Shown here piece after piece: positions 37,820 through 49,964 of a stretch of DNA of 64,000 nucleotides; within the stretch, counting starts at the first letter, position 1, and the number at the start of each line of letters is the position of its first letter. This DNA comes from Crotophaga sulcirostris (taxonomy: Eukaryota > Chordata > Aves > Cuculiformes > Crotophagidae): the NCBI GenBank assembly GCA_013397455.1, contig VYZB01000168.1, forward strand, positions 1,566,305-1,630,304. Direction: 5' to 3'. The notes beneath the pieces were generated by a model that saw only the letters and a program-made list of their open reading frames with translations, was not told where the DNA came from and searched no databases. The position numbers and the translations under genes were made by a program.

Positions 37820-37955
37820 AAGGACAGGCTGGATAATTGAGCCAAGGTCAATTGTATGAGTTTCAGCAAGGTTCAGTGCTAGGTCCTGCACCTGGGTCAC
37901 AACAACACTGTGCAACGCTACAGGCTTGGTGAAGACTGACTGGAAAGCTGCCTGG
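37820..37955 (+). mobile_element. Internal CR1 ORF2 fragment, sense
   Basis: Sense-orientation words match CR1 ORF2 between the RT catalytic motif and the post-RT segment: AGGACAGGCTGGATAATTGA (dRLerW region), GTTCAGTGCTAGGTCCTGCA and CACCTGGGTCACAACAAC (the C-x-V-L-H-L-G segment), CTACAGGCTTGGTGAAG, and TGGAAAGCTGCCTGG (the E-x-W-L-E-S region). It has no 3' UTR. At its right edge it passes directly into an antisense CR1 3' region without spacer. Confidence 0.8.
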
Positions 37956-38105
37956 CATGGGCAAGGACACCTTCCACTAGATCAGATTGCTCAAAGCCTC
38001 ATCCAACCTGGCCTTGAACACCTTCAGGAATGAAACATCCACAACCTCTCTGGGTAACCTGTTCCAGTCCCTCACGAACTTCACATTAAATAGGATATTC
38101 CTCAG
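37952..38105 (-). mobile_element. CR1 3' region, antisense, lacking its terminus
   Basis: Antisense CR1 from the TGGCATGGGCAAGGACACC block through CCACTAGATCAGATTGCTCA, CAACCTGGCCTTGAACACCT, CACAACCTCTCTGGGTAACC, TGTTCCAGTCCCTCACGAAC, to TAGGATATTCCTCAG. The last 60 or so bases of a CR1 3' end (terminal octamers and the GGTTGGAAGGGACC block) are missing at the left, where it joins the sense fragment. The joint falls in CCTGGCATGG, a word that fits both partners. Confidence 0.82.
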
Positions 38106-39500
38106 ACCAGAATATTGGAAATAAATTGGAGCCTTTTACTGATATTTTTTCTTAATGCAGAAGGGGCTAGTGATAGTGGGAGATCAAGTGTTTATTTTCA
38201 GGCAGTCTACACTTGCAGGCAAAATTATGGATGTCCAAATTGCTGCTGTCATGAAGCTCTCTTGTCTTTCACTTCACACCATAAAGTAGTTTCATGTATT
38301 AACCAAAACAAACAAGACAGGCCAAAAATTCAGGCCAAATGGGAATCCATTCAGTGTTATCATTCTCCAGCCTTAGTACATTAATGAACTACCTACATTA
38401 ATGAAGCATCTAAAAATTTTTCTTGAGTGAACTGGGAAAAGTTTAAAGGCTGTTAAAATTAATTCCTTCAGGAAATCTGTTCCATGGAGGGTCCCAGTCT
38501 TTGTCTGCACACAAGCTTCTGAACAAATTAGAGATAAAATCCCAAACAACTACAAAAAGTCCCTCAGCACCTTCTATGATCCAAAATCACTAAAGTCACA
38601 TGAGTCATATCAGCAACTTGATCAGATTAATATCAGAAGTGTGGGCAAAGTGAAAAGCTTTCAAAGAATTCCCATAATTCCAGAAAGAAAAGACATTTTA
38701 CTAGCTCAAACTGTGATAGAAAAGTTACAGTAAAACTGAGATCCTAAAAGCCTGACTAGAAGGACAAGAACACCTGTTTCCAGTCCCCACTGCAAAAAGG
38801 ATGGGAAATTATAATATCAAAAGATGACATATTTAAAGGTTGTATTTTTCTCAGTTCATTTCCATGATGTTGGACTCACCCTCCTTGACAAGGTCTGAAG
38901 AATATGTAGTTTATGAGGGTGGTTCAAGTGTGATAAAGAAGCTGCAAGTTGAGGACATGAAGGGTTAGGTGCCCTTGAGGAGTGGATAGGCTCGAGTGCT
39001 CTGCAAGGATTGATGTTATTAAATTGAATTATTATTATTAGTGCTTGTACAACATAGGGAATGGATGAACAAAAGGAGAGAAAAAAAACCTACACATGAG
39101 CAAAAGTGAAATTGAAAGGCAGTGTGGAAAATGTTTCAAGAAAACTGCTCACACTTCCTAATTATAAATATACACGCAATGTAAGATTAAAAAAAAAACT
39201 TTGAAGAAAGCACCAGCATGTCAGACAATCTTAATACCTTCTGCAGATTCTACCATAATATCTGTTAAACATCAGTACTGATGCATCAAATTATGCAATA
39301 ACTTGCCTTCCTCAGATGCTTCTTTAACCCCTTGTAGCTGGGAGCTATACCATGTGTCCCACATTTAATGGGAGTCAATAGGCACTTGTCAATATAGGGC
39401 AATTGTGGTAACCAGTTCATGGAGACAGATAATGTGACATCTATGTTTTTATAAATAGATAGCTAGATACACATGTATATGTCTATATCTCCTACACGTG

Positions 39501-39570
39501 TCTGTGTGTGTGTGTGTCTGTTTGTGTGTGTATTTATACATATATGCATGTTTATGTGTGTATGTAAGCA
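39501..39570. repeat. (TG)n microsatellite, interrupted
   Basis: TG dinucleotide runs interrupted by CTGTT and ATTTATACATATATGCATG, ending near TGTGTGTATGTAAGC. It is probably length-variable between individuals. Confidence 0.85.
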
Positions 39571-39617
39571 CACAGGAGGAAATATAGGAAATATATAGGA
39601 ATATATATATTTAGGAA

Positions 39618-39648
39618 AATATAAATATAAATATAAATATAAATATTT
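39618..39648. repeat. (ATAAAT)n tandem repeat
   Basis: About five tandem ATAAAT hexamers. Read on the minus strand this gives an artificial isoleucine/tyrosine-repeat open frame, which is not a gene. Confidence 0.9.
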
Positions 39649-40370
39649 AGGAAAGAAAAGCTCTGCTTGGAGTTGTTAAAGGATAAATACATTTTATTAG
39701 AGAGCAAGCCTGCTGTTTCTATCAGAAACACAGTCATGCAATAACCTTAACCATCTTTACTTGTCACTTCCCACCTCTTTTTTGCTCCACAATTTGAGCT
39801 GTTTATCCCATGATTCATATATTTTTTATGCTTTTTGTTACCTATGTTTCAGATGAAGAAGAGGCAGAGGAAGATATTCACCATTCGCAATGTCTTTGAT
39901 GAACTTTGCTTGCATATATGCCAGAAGACAATATTCTAAACTGCGTGTCATGGGAGGTGAATATAGGATAGCATTGGTGGGGTAACAATGAAAAGAGAAG
40001 GTTATGCAATCATTACTTCTATATATAAGGTATGTGGTAGCAGTTGTTGTTGCAAGACAGTGACGTATGTAATACAGAAATATGTCTACCTCTCCAAACT
40101 TGTCATTGCGCTTTAGACGGGCTTCTGAAGACTCTTCTTAGTTGATCTTCAGGGTTTATTTTGGACTTAAATTCATACTAAACATAGCTCCTACCTTCCT
40201 TTCTGGAACTGGATCAGTTTGGCAAAAGCAGAGCATGTAAAGATCAAGCACTTTTATCTGAGTTCATGCATAGCATAATGGTATATAATTGTTACACAAA
40301 TTCATACAGGTGAACATACCCACAAATTCTGGGAACGAAGAGTTTATATAGTTTCCTAAAATACAATGAA

Positions 40371-40946
40371 TGTCCTGTTTTAGCTCCAGTTAGCAACTAA
40401 GCACCACGCAGCTGCTCACTCATTCCCCAGGAGTGGGATAGGGAAGAGAATCAGAAGTGTAAAAGTGAGAAAACATGTGGGTAGAGATTAAGACAGTTTA
40501 ATAGGTAAAGCAAATCACACAAGCAAAGCAGAAGAAGGAATTCATTCAGCACTTCCTATCAGCAGACAGGTATTCAACCATCTCCAGGAAAGCAGGGCTT
40601 CCTGATGTTAGATGTTGAACTGTTCCTTGGGAAGACAAACACCATAACTTTGAACGTCCCCACTTCCTCTTTCTTCTCTCAGCTTTTATTATTGAGTACA
40701 GCATCATATGGTGTGGAATATCCCCTTTGCTCAGTTGGCATCAGCTGTCCCAGCTGTGTCCCCTCTCAACTTCTTGAGCACCCTCAGCCTGCTCACTTAT
40801 GGGGTGAGTTAAGGAGCAGAAAAATTCTTGTCTCTGTAAGCACTGCTCAAAAACTTATCAACACTGTTTTCAGCACAAATCCAAAACATAGCTTCATACC
40901 AGTTAATATGGAGAAAATTAATTCTATACAAGCCAAAACCAGTGCA
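40371..40946 (-). mobile_element. Solo LTR of an avian endogenous retrovirus
   Basis: I recognise this about 576-base block as a long terminal repeat widely dispersed in bird genomes, here on the minus strand. Plus-strand landmarks in order: TAGCAACTAAGCACCACGCA, GGGATAGGGAAGAGAATCAG, GACAGTTTAATAGGTAAAGC (complement of the polyadenylation-type CTATTAAACTGTC), CCATCTCCAGGAAAGCAGGG, CATCATATGGTGTGGAATAT, AGCTGTCCCAGCTGTGTCCC, ACTTCTTGAGCACCCTCAGC, CAACACTGTTTTCAGCACAA, and AGCCAAAACCAGTGCA. It begins TG and ends CA. The TATA region (around AATAATAAAAGC on the minus strand) is eroded, and about 20 bases near 40855 are deleted relative to what I remember. No internal viral genes adjoin it, so it is a solo LTR. 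Flanks (ATGAA left, ATATA right) do not give a clear target duplication. The 124-codon plus frame at 40605-40979 is an antisense accident. Confidence 0.78.
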
Positions 40947-43900
40947 ATATACTGCTACTGGAATGCCAGAAACATTTAAGTGGTAAGTGAATACGGACTA
41001 TGGTAGTTAAGTAAAATTATTTAGGGTACTTCATGTTTAGTTTAAGTATCAATATGGGAGTCCATAATTTTTCCATAATTTTGACAAACTTTCTATTCAC
41101 TACTCTCATAATGGCTATTTAATAATAATTATATCTTAGTGAATAATATATCATATTTATCAAATCTCATGTTCTCACTGTGTGTTTTTTTTACAGTGTT
41201 CACCACAAATATCAACACTTTATCTTTCCAAAACTTGTTTGCCAAAGAACCAAAGGGATGATTAAAGCCACATGCCATTCATAACCACTACTAGCCATGA
41301 ACAGTACAAAGGAGCTCTCACTCTTTACTCACCAACAACTGGGGAAAGCCTTAGCGTTGTGCACAGCTTCAGATCATTCCACCGCAATAGCAGAGCTGAC
41401 AGCCCTGTATGCATCAAGTTCTCCATGCCCATAGTAAGATCTGACAGTTTTAGAACAGTGTGCATTTCTGATGGCTAAATATGTCAGAAAACTAAAAGGA
41501 AATTGCCGCCAAAAATTTTTCTTCTATTTTTTTTTTTTTTCCCCAGGGAAGATCTTAAAAAAAAGTAGAAAAAATACATTTATGAAACTACACTACCTGA
41601 ACTGACAATGCCAGATGACTCAAAAATCAGGACAAGGGGCAGAGAATGAATGAAAAAAAAAGAGGGTGGCAGGTAAATGAGAAAGATATAACTCCCGTTA
41701 AAACTAATTGGATACCAGTCCATGGTGTGCTTGGTTTATTTAGCCCAACCTAAATCTCTTCTGAAGGAAAAGTTCACACTAAGGAAAATCAAAACCAGAA
41801 GACCAACTATAACCAGTCATATTCCAAAGTTTAAGAGTGTATTTATCACAGCTCACTCTTTCTCTGTGCATGCTCAATGTCTTCATGAATTGATGTAGAC
41901 CTGCATATGAAAATCAATGTTTCTTACACATATAAACACCATGGATCTGAATGCACCTCTCAAAGCCAAAGAGGGTTAAATAGTTTAGCAAGTTATGTAT
42001 TGAAATGCATTTTTAATGTTGTGAAGTCATTCTGATAAAAGATTACTCAAGAGCCTTCATTACTCAATTTAGAGAGTAATGTGGTATTATTGGAACAGAT
42101 GGCACAGCTGTGTGCAGCCTCAGTCTCAGCCCTCCCCGCCGGGGTAAATCTAAGTGCCACTCCTGTGCAAAGTCATCCACTGTCAGCCAATGGACTGAAG
42201 GGATGGATGGATGCGTCGCTTGTACATTCATATATGACAGCCAGTATGGCTAAAGTCTTTTAGAACAGCCTCCTTAAAGAAAACAGCATCTTTTTGTAAT
42301 CCCCCGTTTCCTACATGCAGCGGAAGGCAGAGGGGGAAGAGCGAAGCAATGCTGCAGGCATTGAGAATGAACTCATTGTGCTGCTCTGTGACTTAATTGC
42401 TAGGATTATGTGGTATCATTATGTCAACTGCAATTGTCTCCATTAATTTCAATCTGGCATCCACCCCATTCCCCACCCCCACCCTGCCTTTCTTTCTTCC
42501 CTCTCCTTTGCTGGGTGAGTAAGTGTGAGTGTTGGGAGAATGATGAAGAGAGGGGAGAACCATCCGAACACATCTGATGATTTTTAAAAAAAGACAAAGA
42601 AAGAAAAAGGCAAGTGTGAAGTCAGGATCTATGCTGTGGCAGATCAAGAAGGGATTAGCTGCATGGCTATTAACACTGGCACAGCGGAAGAGAAGAGGAG
42701 CCTCACACCTCAGGAGAGCTTCTGGAGCTTTCTCTTAATGAAAGTTTTCAGTTGGATAAAGGTGAAAAAATGTCAGTTTATGATTAAGGCCCTGGCTTCT
42801 AGTTTTATACAACAAGATCAGATTCAGCATGTTCCCTTTAGTCTGTATTTGCAATACTGCATACAAAGAGGGTGCACAAAACCATAAAATGCTTCTCTCC
42901 TAGTCTTGCACTGATGTAATTTAATTGGTTTCTGTGGAAAGATTCCAAGTTTCTATGTGCACCTCTTTATCTGCCAAGTGAATACACTGAGTTTTCTGAA
43001 AGGTTAATACTACAGCTACTCAACAACATTCAGTCAGGTTTCATAGTATTTTGAAATAGAAGCCAAAATCCAGATTAAAGGAAAGGTCTGTTGTTTGGGC
43101 AGCATTTGCTGGAGTATCATTGGTGTGGTAGACTCCATTAAAGAATCCTCCCAGATATTTGAGTATCTTTGGTGAATTGAAATACCCATCTGGGTGCTCA
43201 ATATGCAGGATGGAATTAACACTTTTATTTTTAATTCTTGAAACTGTAAACAGAGAAACAGAACATTTACTGAAGTCCATTATGTTCTGTGATTCCTCCA
43301 GAGTTTTCCTTTCTGATCTCAAAAATATATTTCTATTTATTTAAACAGTCTTTCTATTGCAATAGTGATCCATTTTTTATCCAAGTCTTTTTTCTGAGTA
43401 AAAGTGGTAGGGATGGAATTCAATATTCTAGGGGAGATCACATATATGACTTGTATAACAACATTAGCTCTTCCCTACCATTACAATTTCACATCTGTTA
43501 GGACCACAGTTACTTTTTTTCCAAAGCCTCATGGGTGCTTGAAAGTCAAGCTGTAATCAAGTAAGACAAGCAAGACTTTGCCTTCCTTTAGACTTTACTA
43601 AATAAGTAAAATCCTAGGTTTTTGTAAAGTCCTATTTTTTTTAATCCTTCAGCATGCATTTTCTGATCCAGTGTTATTTGTTCAGTTTCTGAGGCCACCT
43701 CTTTCTTTTTGGATGGTAAACAGTGACTTTTCTGCTTTGGCATTCAATCTTAATTGTGTGTTACTAGGAAATCTATGTGCCTTGTTAATGATTTGAAGTA
43801 TAATTATCAAAAAAAGCAGCATACACAAAAAGACTCCTTGCTGTGTTGAAATTCTTAAATTAATACCTCAACAATTTTAGACAAGTAAGGAGAGCATCAA

Positions 43901-45770
43901 ATGAGGTCCAGAGAAGGGAAAATACATTACATTAAGAAAAAAAGATTTGCCTAATTTAAATTCTTTGCTTGCCTAAGTGATTGTATATAGCACAAGATTT
44001 AGGAATCCAGTACACATAGATTTATATCAGCACTTGTGTTGCCAAATGTAAAGTAACATGGTTATTTCTGGTAAGTACTTAAATTTTGTATTCTTTGTGC
44101 ACTCAGATTGCTAGGTAATGTAACTTAATTTGCACTTCACCAAAGAAAGTTACGTTAACTCGCTTTTCATTTGGAGCAGGCTAAGAATACATGAACAAAC
44201 AGTTACTTTGCTCAGTTGACAAGCAGTAACTCCTCAAACTGCCACAGCACTATTGATCTCTAAACAATATTAGATGGCAATGATCTGTAGGCATCACAGA
44301 AAACCTTTTTTGTGAGAAGATTTAAGTGGGGATTTGTAAAAGGACATAGAGGTTGCAATGTAGATTTTGATTTTCAGAATTCTACAGCAGTGAATATTTG
44401 ATAGCAGAACATATAGTATTTATACGAAGAGAAAGAAAACAGAAATAATTTATTGTATGTTTAAAGAATTGTTCAGAGTCTTTGAAACATGGGAATTTGC
44501 AAACAGGATTAGAAACAAGGGCTTTCTAGTCCTATCTTGGACAAAATCTAACTTTCCATTCAGATAAATTTGAAGCACTGTTTCTGGAGCTACCCAAAAA
44601 GATACATTCTCATTCTCAAATGCAAACTCACAGAATGTTGCTGGCAAATTTAAAATAAAAACATAATCCAATCGTTATGCAAGTGCACTTTAACTTTTCC
44701 ACTTATGTTCTTTGGTTTTAAATCAATATCATTTCCTAGAAATCAAAAGACTATAAGAAAGATTAAAGAAAATGGAAGGATTCAAACTAAAATATAGCAC
44801 TCAGAACTCTGATGATCATCAGACATTTTAATGGTCTTAACAATTGCCGCAATTTGTGTTGAACAGAACTGCCAGGCAGACATGGAAACAAGTTTAGAAA
44901 GTTCTACTTTGCTAAAAGAACTCTCTGCTAACAGGGTTAGATGTCACTGGAAATGGAGGCTTCATATGAATTGAAGCATCTTCGCAAAGCCAAGCAACTC
45001 TCTACTATTATGTATGTGCTTTACCTTCATGGACATTCTTGATTTTCCTTATTTTCCTTGCATATTCTCATTAAAGAAATTGACCACAAAGATCGTGGCT
45101 TCATGGACTGCTGGAATAAGTCTTGTACGGTAGATGTTAAGGCTCCTAACTGACTGCGTCTGAGTGAAATTTGACCCAACAGCTTCTCACTGCAACAGTT
45201 TGGTACATAGAAAATTATGTATTATCTTGGTTACTGCAGTGTGTTAATGCAACTACACAGCTTCTGTACCTGTGATGGTTTAGGTCTTTTAAGGTTTGAG
45301 TAGGAGCTTTGTCCATAGAGACATGCCTCCACATTTATGGAACTATTTCAAATGGCTCTTAATTATCTGAAGCACCCTCTTCAGATTTCCATTGTATTTA
45401 TGTGGCTTGCATTCCCTTTGCAAGGCCAAAAGTATTAATATAAAGAAGCTGGCAAGGAGAAACCCTTTTTTGGCTGGAAAGATAATGGAGTTTTGCTCAG
45501 TTATTTTACCTGGAGTAGAGGATGTTTAGTAGTAATTACAGTTTGAGACACTGAGAGAAATTTGGAGTAAAAATGCAAATGCCCTTTAAAAACAACTATT
45601 GGAGTATTAAAGTTATTTGTCTTGAAGTAAAAAAACAGAAAAGGCTTTCCACTTACTGGATTTTTTCTTTTTTTAAAATGTCATTTCATAACATACTTGA
45701 ATTTCGTAGAAACTGATTCATATTTGATATTGTTCGTGGTTCAAGGGCGCCATGAATTTCAGAAAAATTG

Positions 45771-45796
45771 GGCAGCATTAGGCAGCATTGGGCAGA
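45771..45796. repeat. Short tandem GGCAGCATT(A/G) repeat
   Basis: A 10-base unit, GGCAGCATTA then GGCAGCATTG, occurs twice in tandem with a partial third copy (GGCAGA). A preceding TTG extends the phase. Probably slippage. Confidence 0.75.
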
Positions 45797-47554
45797 CAGC
45801 AGAGAGAAACACAGATCTGCTAAACAGTTTGACTATGTATATTTACCTATTTAGGAAGGGACTACAAGAAAACAAGTTAATTTTCCCAGTGCTTACTGAG
45901 AGAGATATTCAGACCATATCTACCCCCTAGATGCTCACAGTGATTAACCCATAAGTCACTTACCTTATTTTATTACTTGTTTTATTATGTGATATTGGCA
46001 GTATTCTGCTGAACAGAAAAATACTTAACATACAGTGTAAATAAAAGAGGAGTAGACATTAGACTTTTAAACAGCAGTGACATCCTTACTTATAGTACGG
46101 AGATCTGAGCAGATACAGTTATGCAATAGAGAGGAATGACTCCAAAGTTCAATGTTCCTACAGATTTGCAATAGCAGCCTATAGGACTTTATGGTTAAGT
46201 CTTGGGAAGATGTTCTGTCCACACACTCAAAATGTCTGTGAACAACAGCCATCAAGGACAGGTATTTGAACTTTATTAAGGAAGACAGAGCTATTAAACT
46301 GGAAGTGCCCTAATGGACTGCAGTTGCAGCTGTGTTTCTCTGTGGAATGAGCAGAACTGTCTCGCAAAAGAAGGTGGTTGGTTATTTCTCATTCAGAAGG
46401 ACATTTCTAGTTAAAATCTATACACTTTCAAATCTGCACTTCGGAAGTATGTGTATAGTTTTTCTAAAATGTATTCTTCCCCACTACAGCCTCCCTGGAC
46501 TAATAACGCATTTTCTTCCCTTCATTTCTTCTGTAATAGAAAATCATCTATTCAGGGCTGGTTTTTTTTTCCTAATCGATGACTCTCAGGTGCTAGGACC
46601 CTGAAGAAATACTTTTGGCACATGGGGCAAACAGATGTTTTAGCAAGTGAGGCCTTCAGTAATTCCAAGAAAATATTCCTGCAGGTGAAACTGAAAAGTA
46701 TCTCTTGTGTTAGAAAGGGAATTTCTACAGCAGTGACTCTCAGCCTTGAAGAACTAGAGTGCCACTTCATCACTGAATAGAACCACATGCTAATTATTCT
46801 TCTACTGCATTTTGTTGTTGCATCATTTCTGAGCCACTATCAGAAACCATTGTATGGTGATTTAATATGTTGTTAGGTCTGGGATGAAAAATCTATAGAA
46901 GGAAAAATAAGAAAATTATGGTTTTACACAGGGTATGACCCAAGTATGTGCAGTAAGACAACATCATTATATTTTACATTTTGAATTTCCAGGTCTTTCA
47001 CTGACATATTTTAAAAGCCTTCTTCAAACTGATTTTTCTGTGGAATAGACACTAAAAGAGTTGGAATAGTATAAAATACTGTGAACTTTATTCTGAATAT
47101 TTAATGACTGTTTTGTTTTTATCCTAGTGTTCCTACAGCTTACACGGGCACTCTGCCTGTGTGATCTGAGTTGGTCCATGCCTCTGAAATATCACTGAAT
47201 GCTCATTTAAATAAAAATTACTAGAAAATGTAGAAGTCTGAGAGATAATTCATATCCTAAAAATACGATGGGAAAGACTATGAAAATAAAACATTTTTTT
47301 CTTATTAGCACCTGACAGAAGGGTGTAATATGAATTCATTCCATAAAAAACACCCAAGAATCTGAATGAGTGGGACACAGACAGTGGGGGAGAGACGGAC
47401 AGCATGAGACTGAAATGAAAAACAAAACTTCATTTCAATTTTACCCCCCATCTAATGCTCATGAATCCATCTATGAGTTATACAATCATACATAATCCAC
47501 ACTCACTTAATCTTTTGTTCACAGAATGTGTTCTTTGAACTTTGAAGTTTTGAC

Positions 47555-47595
47555 TACACACACACACATATATATACACACAATATATATACAGA
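47555..47595. repeat. (CA)n/(TA)n microsatellite
   Basis: An ACACACACACA run passes into ATATATATACACACAATATATATAC. Confidence 0.85.
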
Positions 47596-49964
47596 AGAAA
47601 TACAATATAAAGATAGTAGAGAAGACATTTTTATGGGCCAACTGGTGGAAGTAAGTTAACAGCAGTGTTTGAACTGAATCTGAAGGGCTTACCAAGTCAG
47701 TTGCACAGTCCAAAGTAAGGAAAAAGTCATTCGGTGCCAAAGGTCTGTCAGTCTTTCCTACTGGTGAGGAGAAAACCCAAGGAGCTGAGGAGTGCTTCTT
47801 ATGACTCCTGACCTGGCACTGAGACCAAATTAATCTCATTTACTTTCTGGTATTAAACTGAGATTCTCTGTCCTGACAGTAAAAGAGTTCCCCTAAAAGG
47901 CAAAGCATCTTTTCTCTTTGTTTCTGGGAGAGGTCCTCCATTTTTGGCAGCTCTTCGTGTCCTTTGGTACAAAAGAATGGTGTAGTAGGTTGGACTAAAG
48001 CATCTGTGAAGATTTCCAGGTCAACTTTTAAGCTCTGCTTTACCCACATACACATTTCAAGACCGTTAGTATGTTACAATTCATAGGACATAACACAGTG
48101 AGACAAGATTATCCTAGAGTGAGATCTCACCTAATGAACCCTATGAAGATAAAACAATAATTCTACTAATGAGCTAAAGCCTGTACTTCACTGGCAGTGA
48201 GCTATATGAATATAACAAATCTGATCACCACAATACTAGGTGTTTTTGTGGCATATTCCACTGCCTAATATATGCTTTCCCAGAGAAACAATCTCAAAAT
48301 GAGCTCTGAAGTCAGGGGGAACCATTGTAGTAAGACTTATTGGAAAACACAAACTATAGAAATTCACTAATTCAACTCTCAAAATTTAGGTGATTTACTT
48401 TAGATAAGAGACACAAATGGAAGTCTTACTGTTGTCACTTAGAAGGTCTTGGGAGGGACCACACAAAAAAATGCACTGTAAATTTGTTGAACAGTGACAG
48501 ACTGCTTTTATACAACAAAAAAGAAGGATAAAACCCACACAATTTCTGGTCTAAATAGCTTAATGTGATCTGATCTAATTTCCAGTAAAAAAATGAATGC
48601 TTCCAGGGGTAACCACCCCAGTTTTCCCCAGCAGTTGGATGAGAAATATGGAGATTTATCAAGAAGATACCAGGAGATTGAAAATACATTTGCTAAGCTT
48701 TCAGCATTTATATTTCACACATCTGTTAACTAAGCTGAAGACTCTTCTATAAGCAAACTTCTGCTTCTTGTAAGGACATTTCAAGCCGGTTTCATCACAG
48801 TTAACTTGAGTGTTGGCTTAGCCTAAGCTAATTGGCACAGCCGCCTTTGTACTTAATGAAGGCAGTCTCCTCTGGAGGGCGATTCGTTTCAGCTGTCGTA
48901 AAGCCTAGTGAGTCACCTCTAGAGACACCTCTATGATAAAACAAACAGTCTTAGACTTTGATAACTCTTAAAAGTGTATAGGAAAGATAGTTGACTGTCT
49001 TAGGCCCAGTCATACCTTTAACCCTTTTCTGTTTACCCAAACAGATGGAGCTTCTACAGTCTAGCAATAAAAGCAAGATTTTGCATGATTTTGTGGTTCT
49101 CTACTTGCTTTCCAATTAGCAGATGTCTTTATTGATCTGCAGAGGTAAGGAAAGAGTACAGGGTTCCAATTACAGCTGTACCAGTGTTAAAAAGAGATAC
49201 TGCAATTGGCTTGGTTTAGTTTTCCCTCTTTGTATGTCGTGTTCATACTAACCCTTTTAACCACCATGATTAAGTCCTTTCCAGAATCACTCATTCTCAA
49301 ACTTGAGTTTCCTGGCTCTCTATTAATACCTTATATTCCTAATTTCTAGGAGTATATTTTTATATTTCATAATGTATATTTATGCATTTACGTCCACTCA
49401 AGTACATATAGATGCATATATTTGTGTGCATATGCGTGTGCTATTCGCTTGTCAAGTGACCAAAGTTCTAAAGGCTTTTTTCTCTTATTTTTTTAGTGCT
49501 CCTCATTAAGAAAATGAAATCAGGGAGGATGTTCTGCTAAAAAGCACACTTGCTTTATGGGGATTCCTTGATGTCACTTCAGTTCGAGATCTAGGCTATT
49601 TTGAAAATAACATGTTGACTTAGTAGTTAGTCTTGACAAACCCATATCTGATATCAGACTGAACATTTGGAAGTTAAACATTAGATAATTAGAATCAACA
49701 TCATTAGTCTTCACATGTACTATACAAAAAGACAGCAAATTACGGTAGGTCTATTTTATAAAGCAATTTTATTTGATATTAGTTATATTACCTTCCTTTA
49801 ATTCTATGTTAATTAAATCTCATATTAGACATTTTATCGTTTGCCTAAGGTTAACTTTAAACTGACAAAAGACTTTAACCAGGGTCATCCAAATGTATCT
49901 GTACCTCAGATTTTGGCAGAACTTTGGGAATTTTTCTGTGCCACAGGAGTCCCTGTAATACATT

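Larger units (their letters stand above)
38106..40370. other. Anonymous region with microsatellites
   Basis: No gene is supported; the 89-codon plus frame at 38115-38384 has no recognisable domain. A block of simple repeats (TG-rich, then ATAAAT units) occupies about 39450-39650. Confidence 0.45.
40947..49964. other. 9-kb anonymous region with candidate conserved elements
   Basis: No gene is supported. A T-run lies at about 41529-41541 and a CA/TA microsatellite at 47555-47595. Positions 42090-42490 and 44930-45480 have balanced, motif-rich composition unlike decayed neutral DNA and are raised under findings. The minus-strand frame 43041-43322 (93 codons) is discussed under findings; I do not call it a gene. 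Confidence 0.42.

Noticed and set aside
39552..39737. Minus-strand frame with isoleucine/tyrosine repeats
   Set aside because: It is simply the translation of the ATAAAT/TA simple repeat.
40605..40979. 124-codon plus-strand open frame
   Set aside because: It falls almost wholly inside the solo LTR and antisense to it; there is no independent protein similarity that I recognise.
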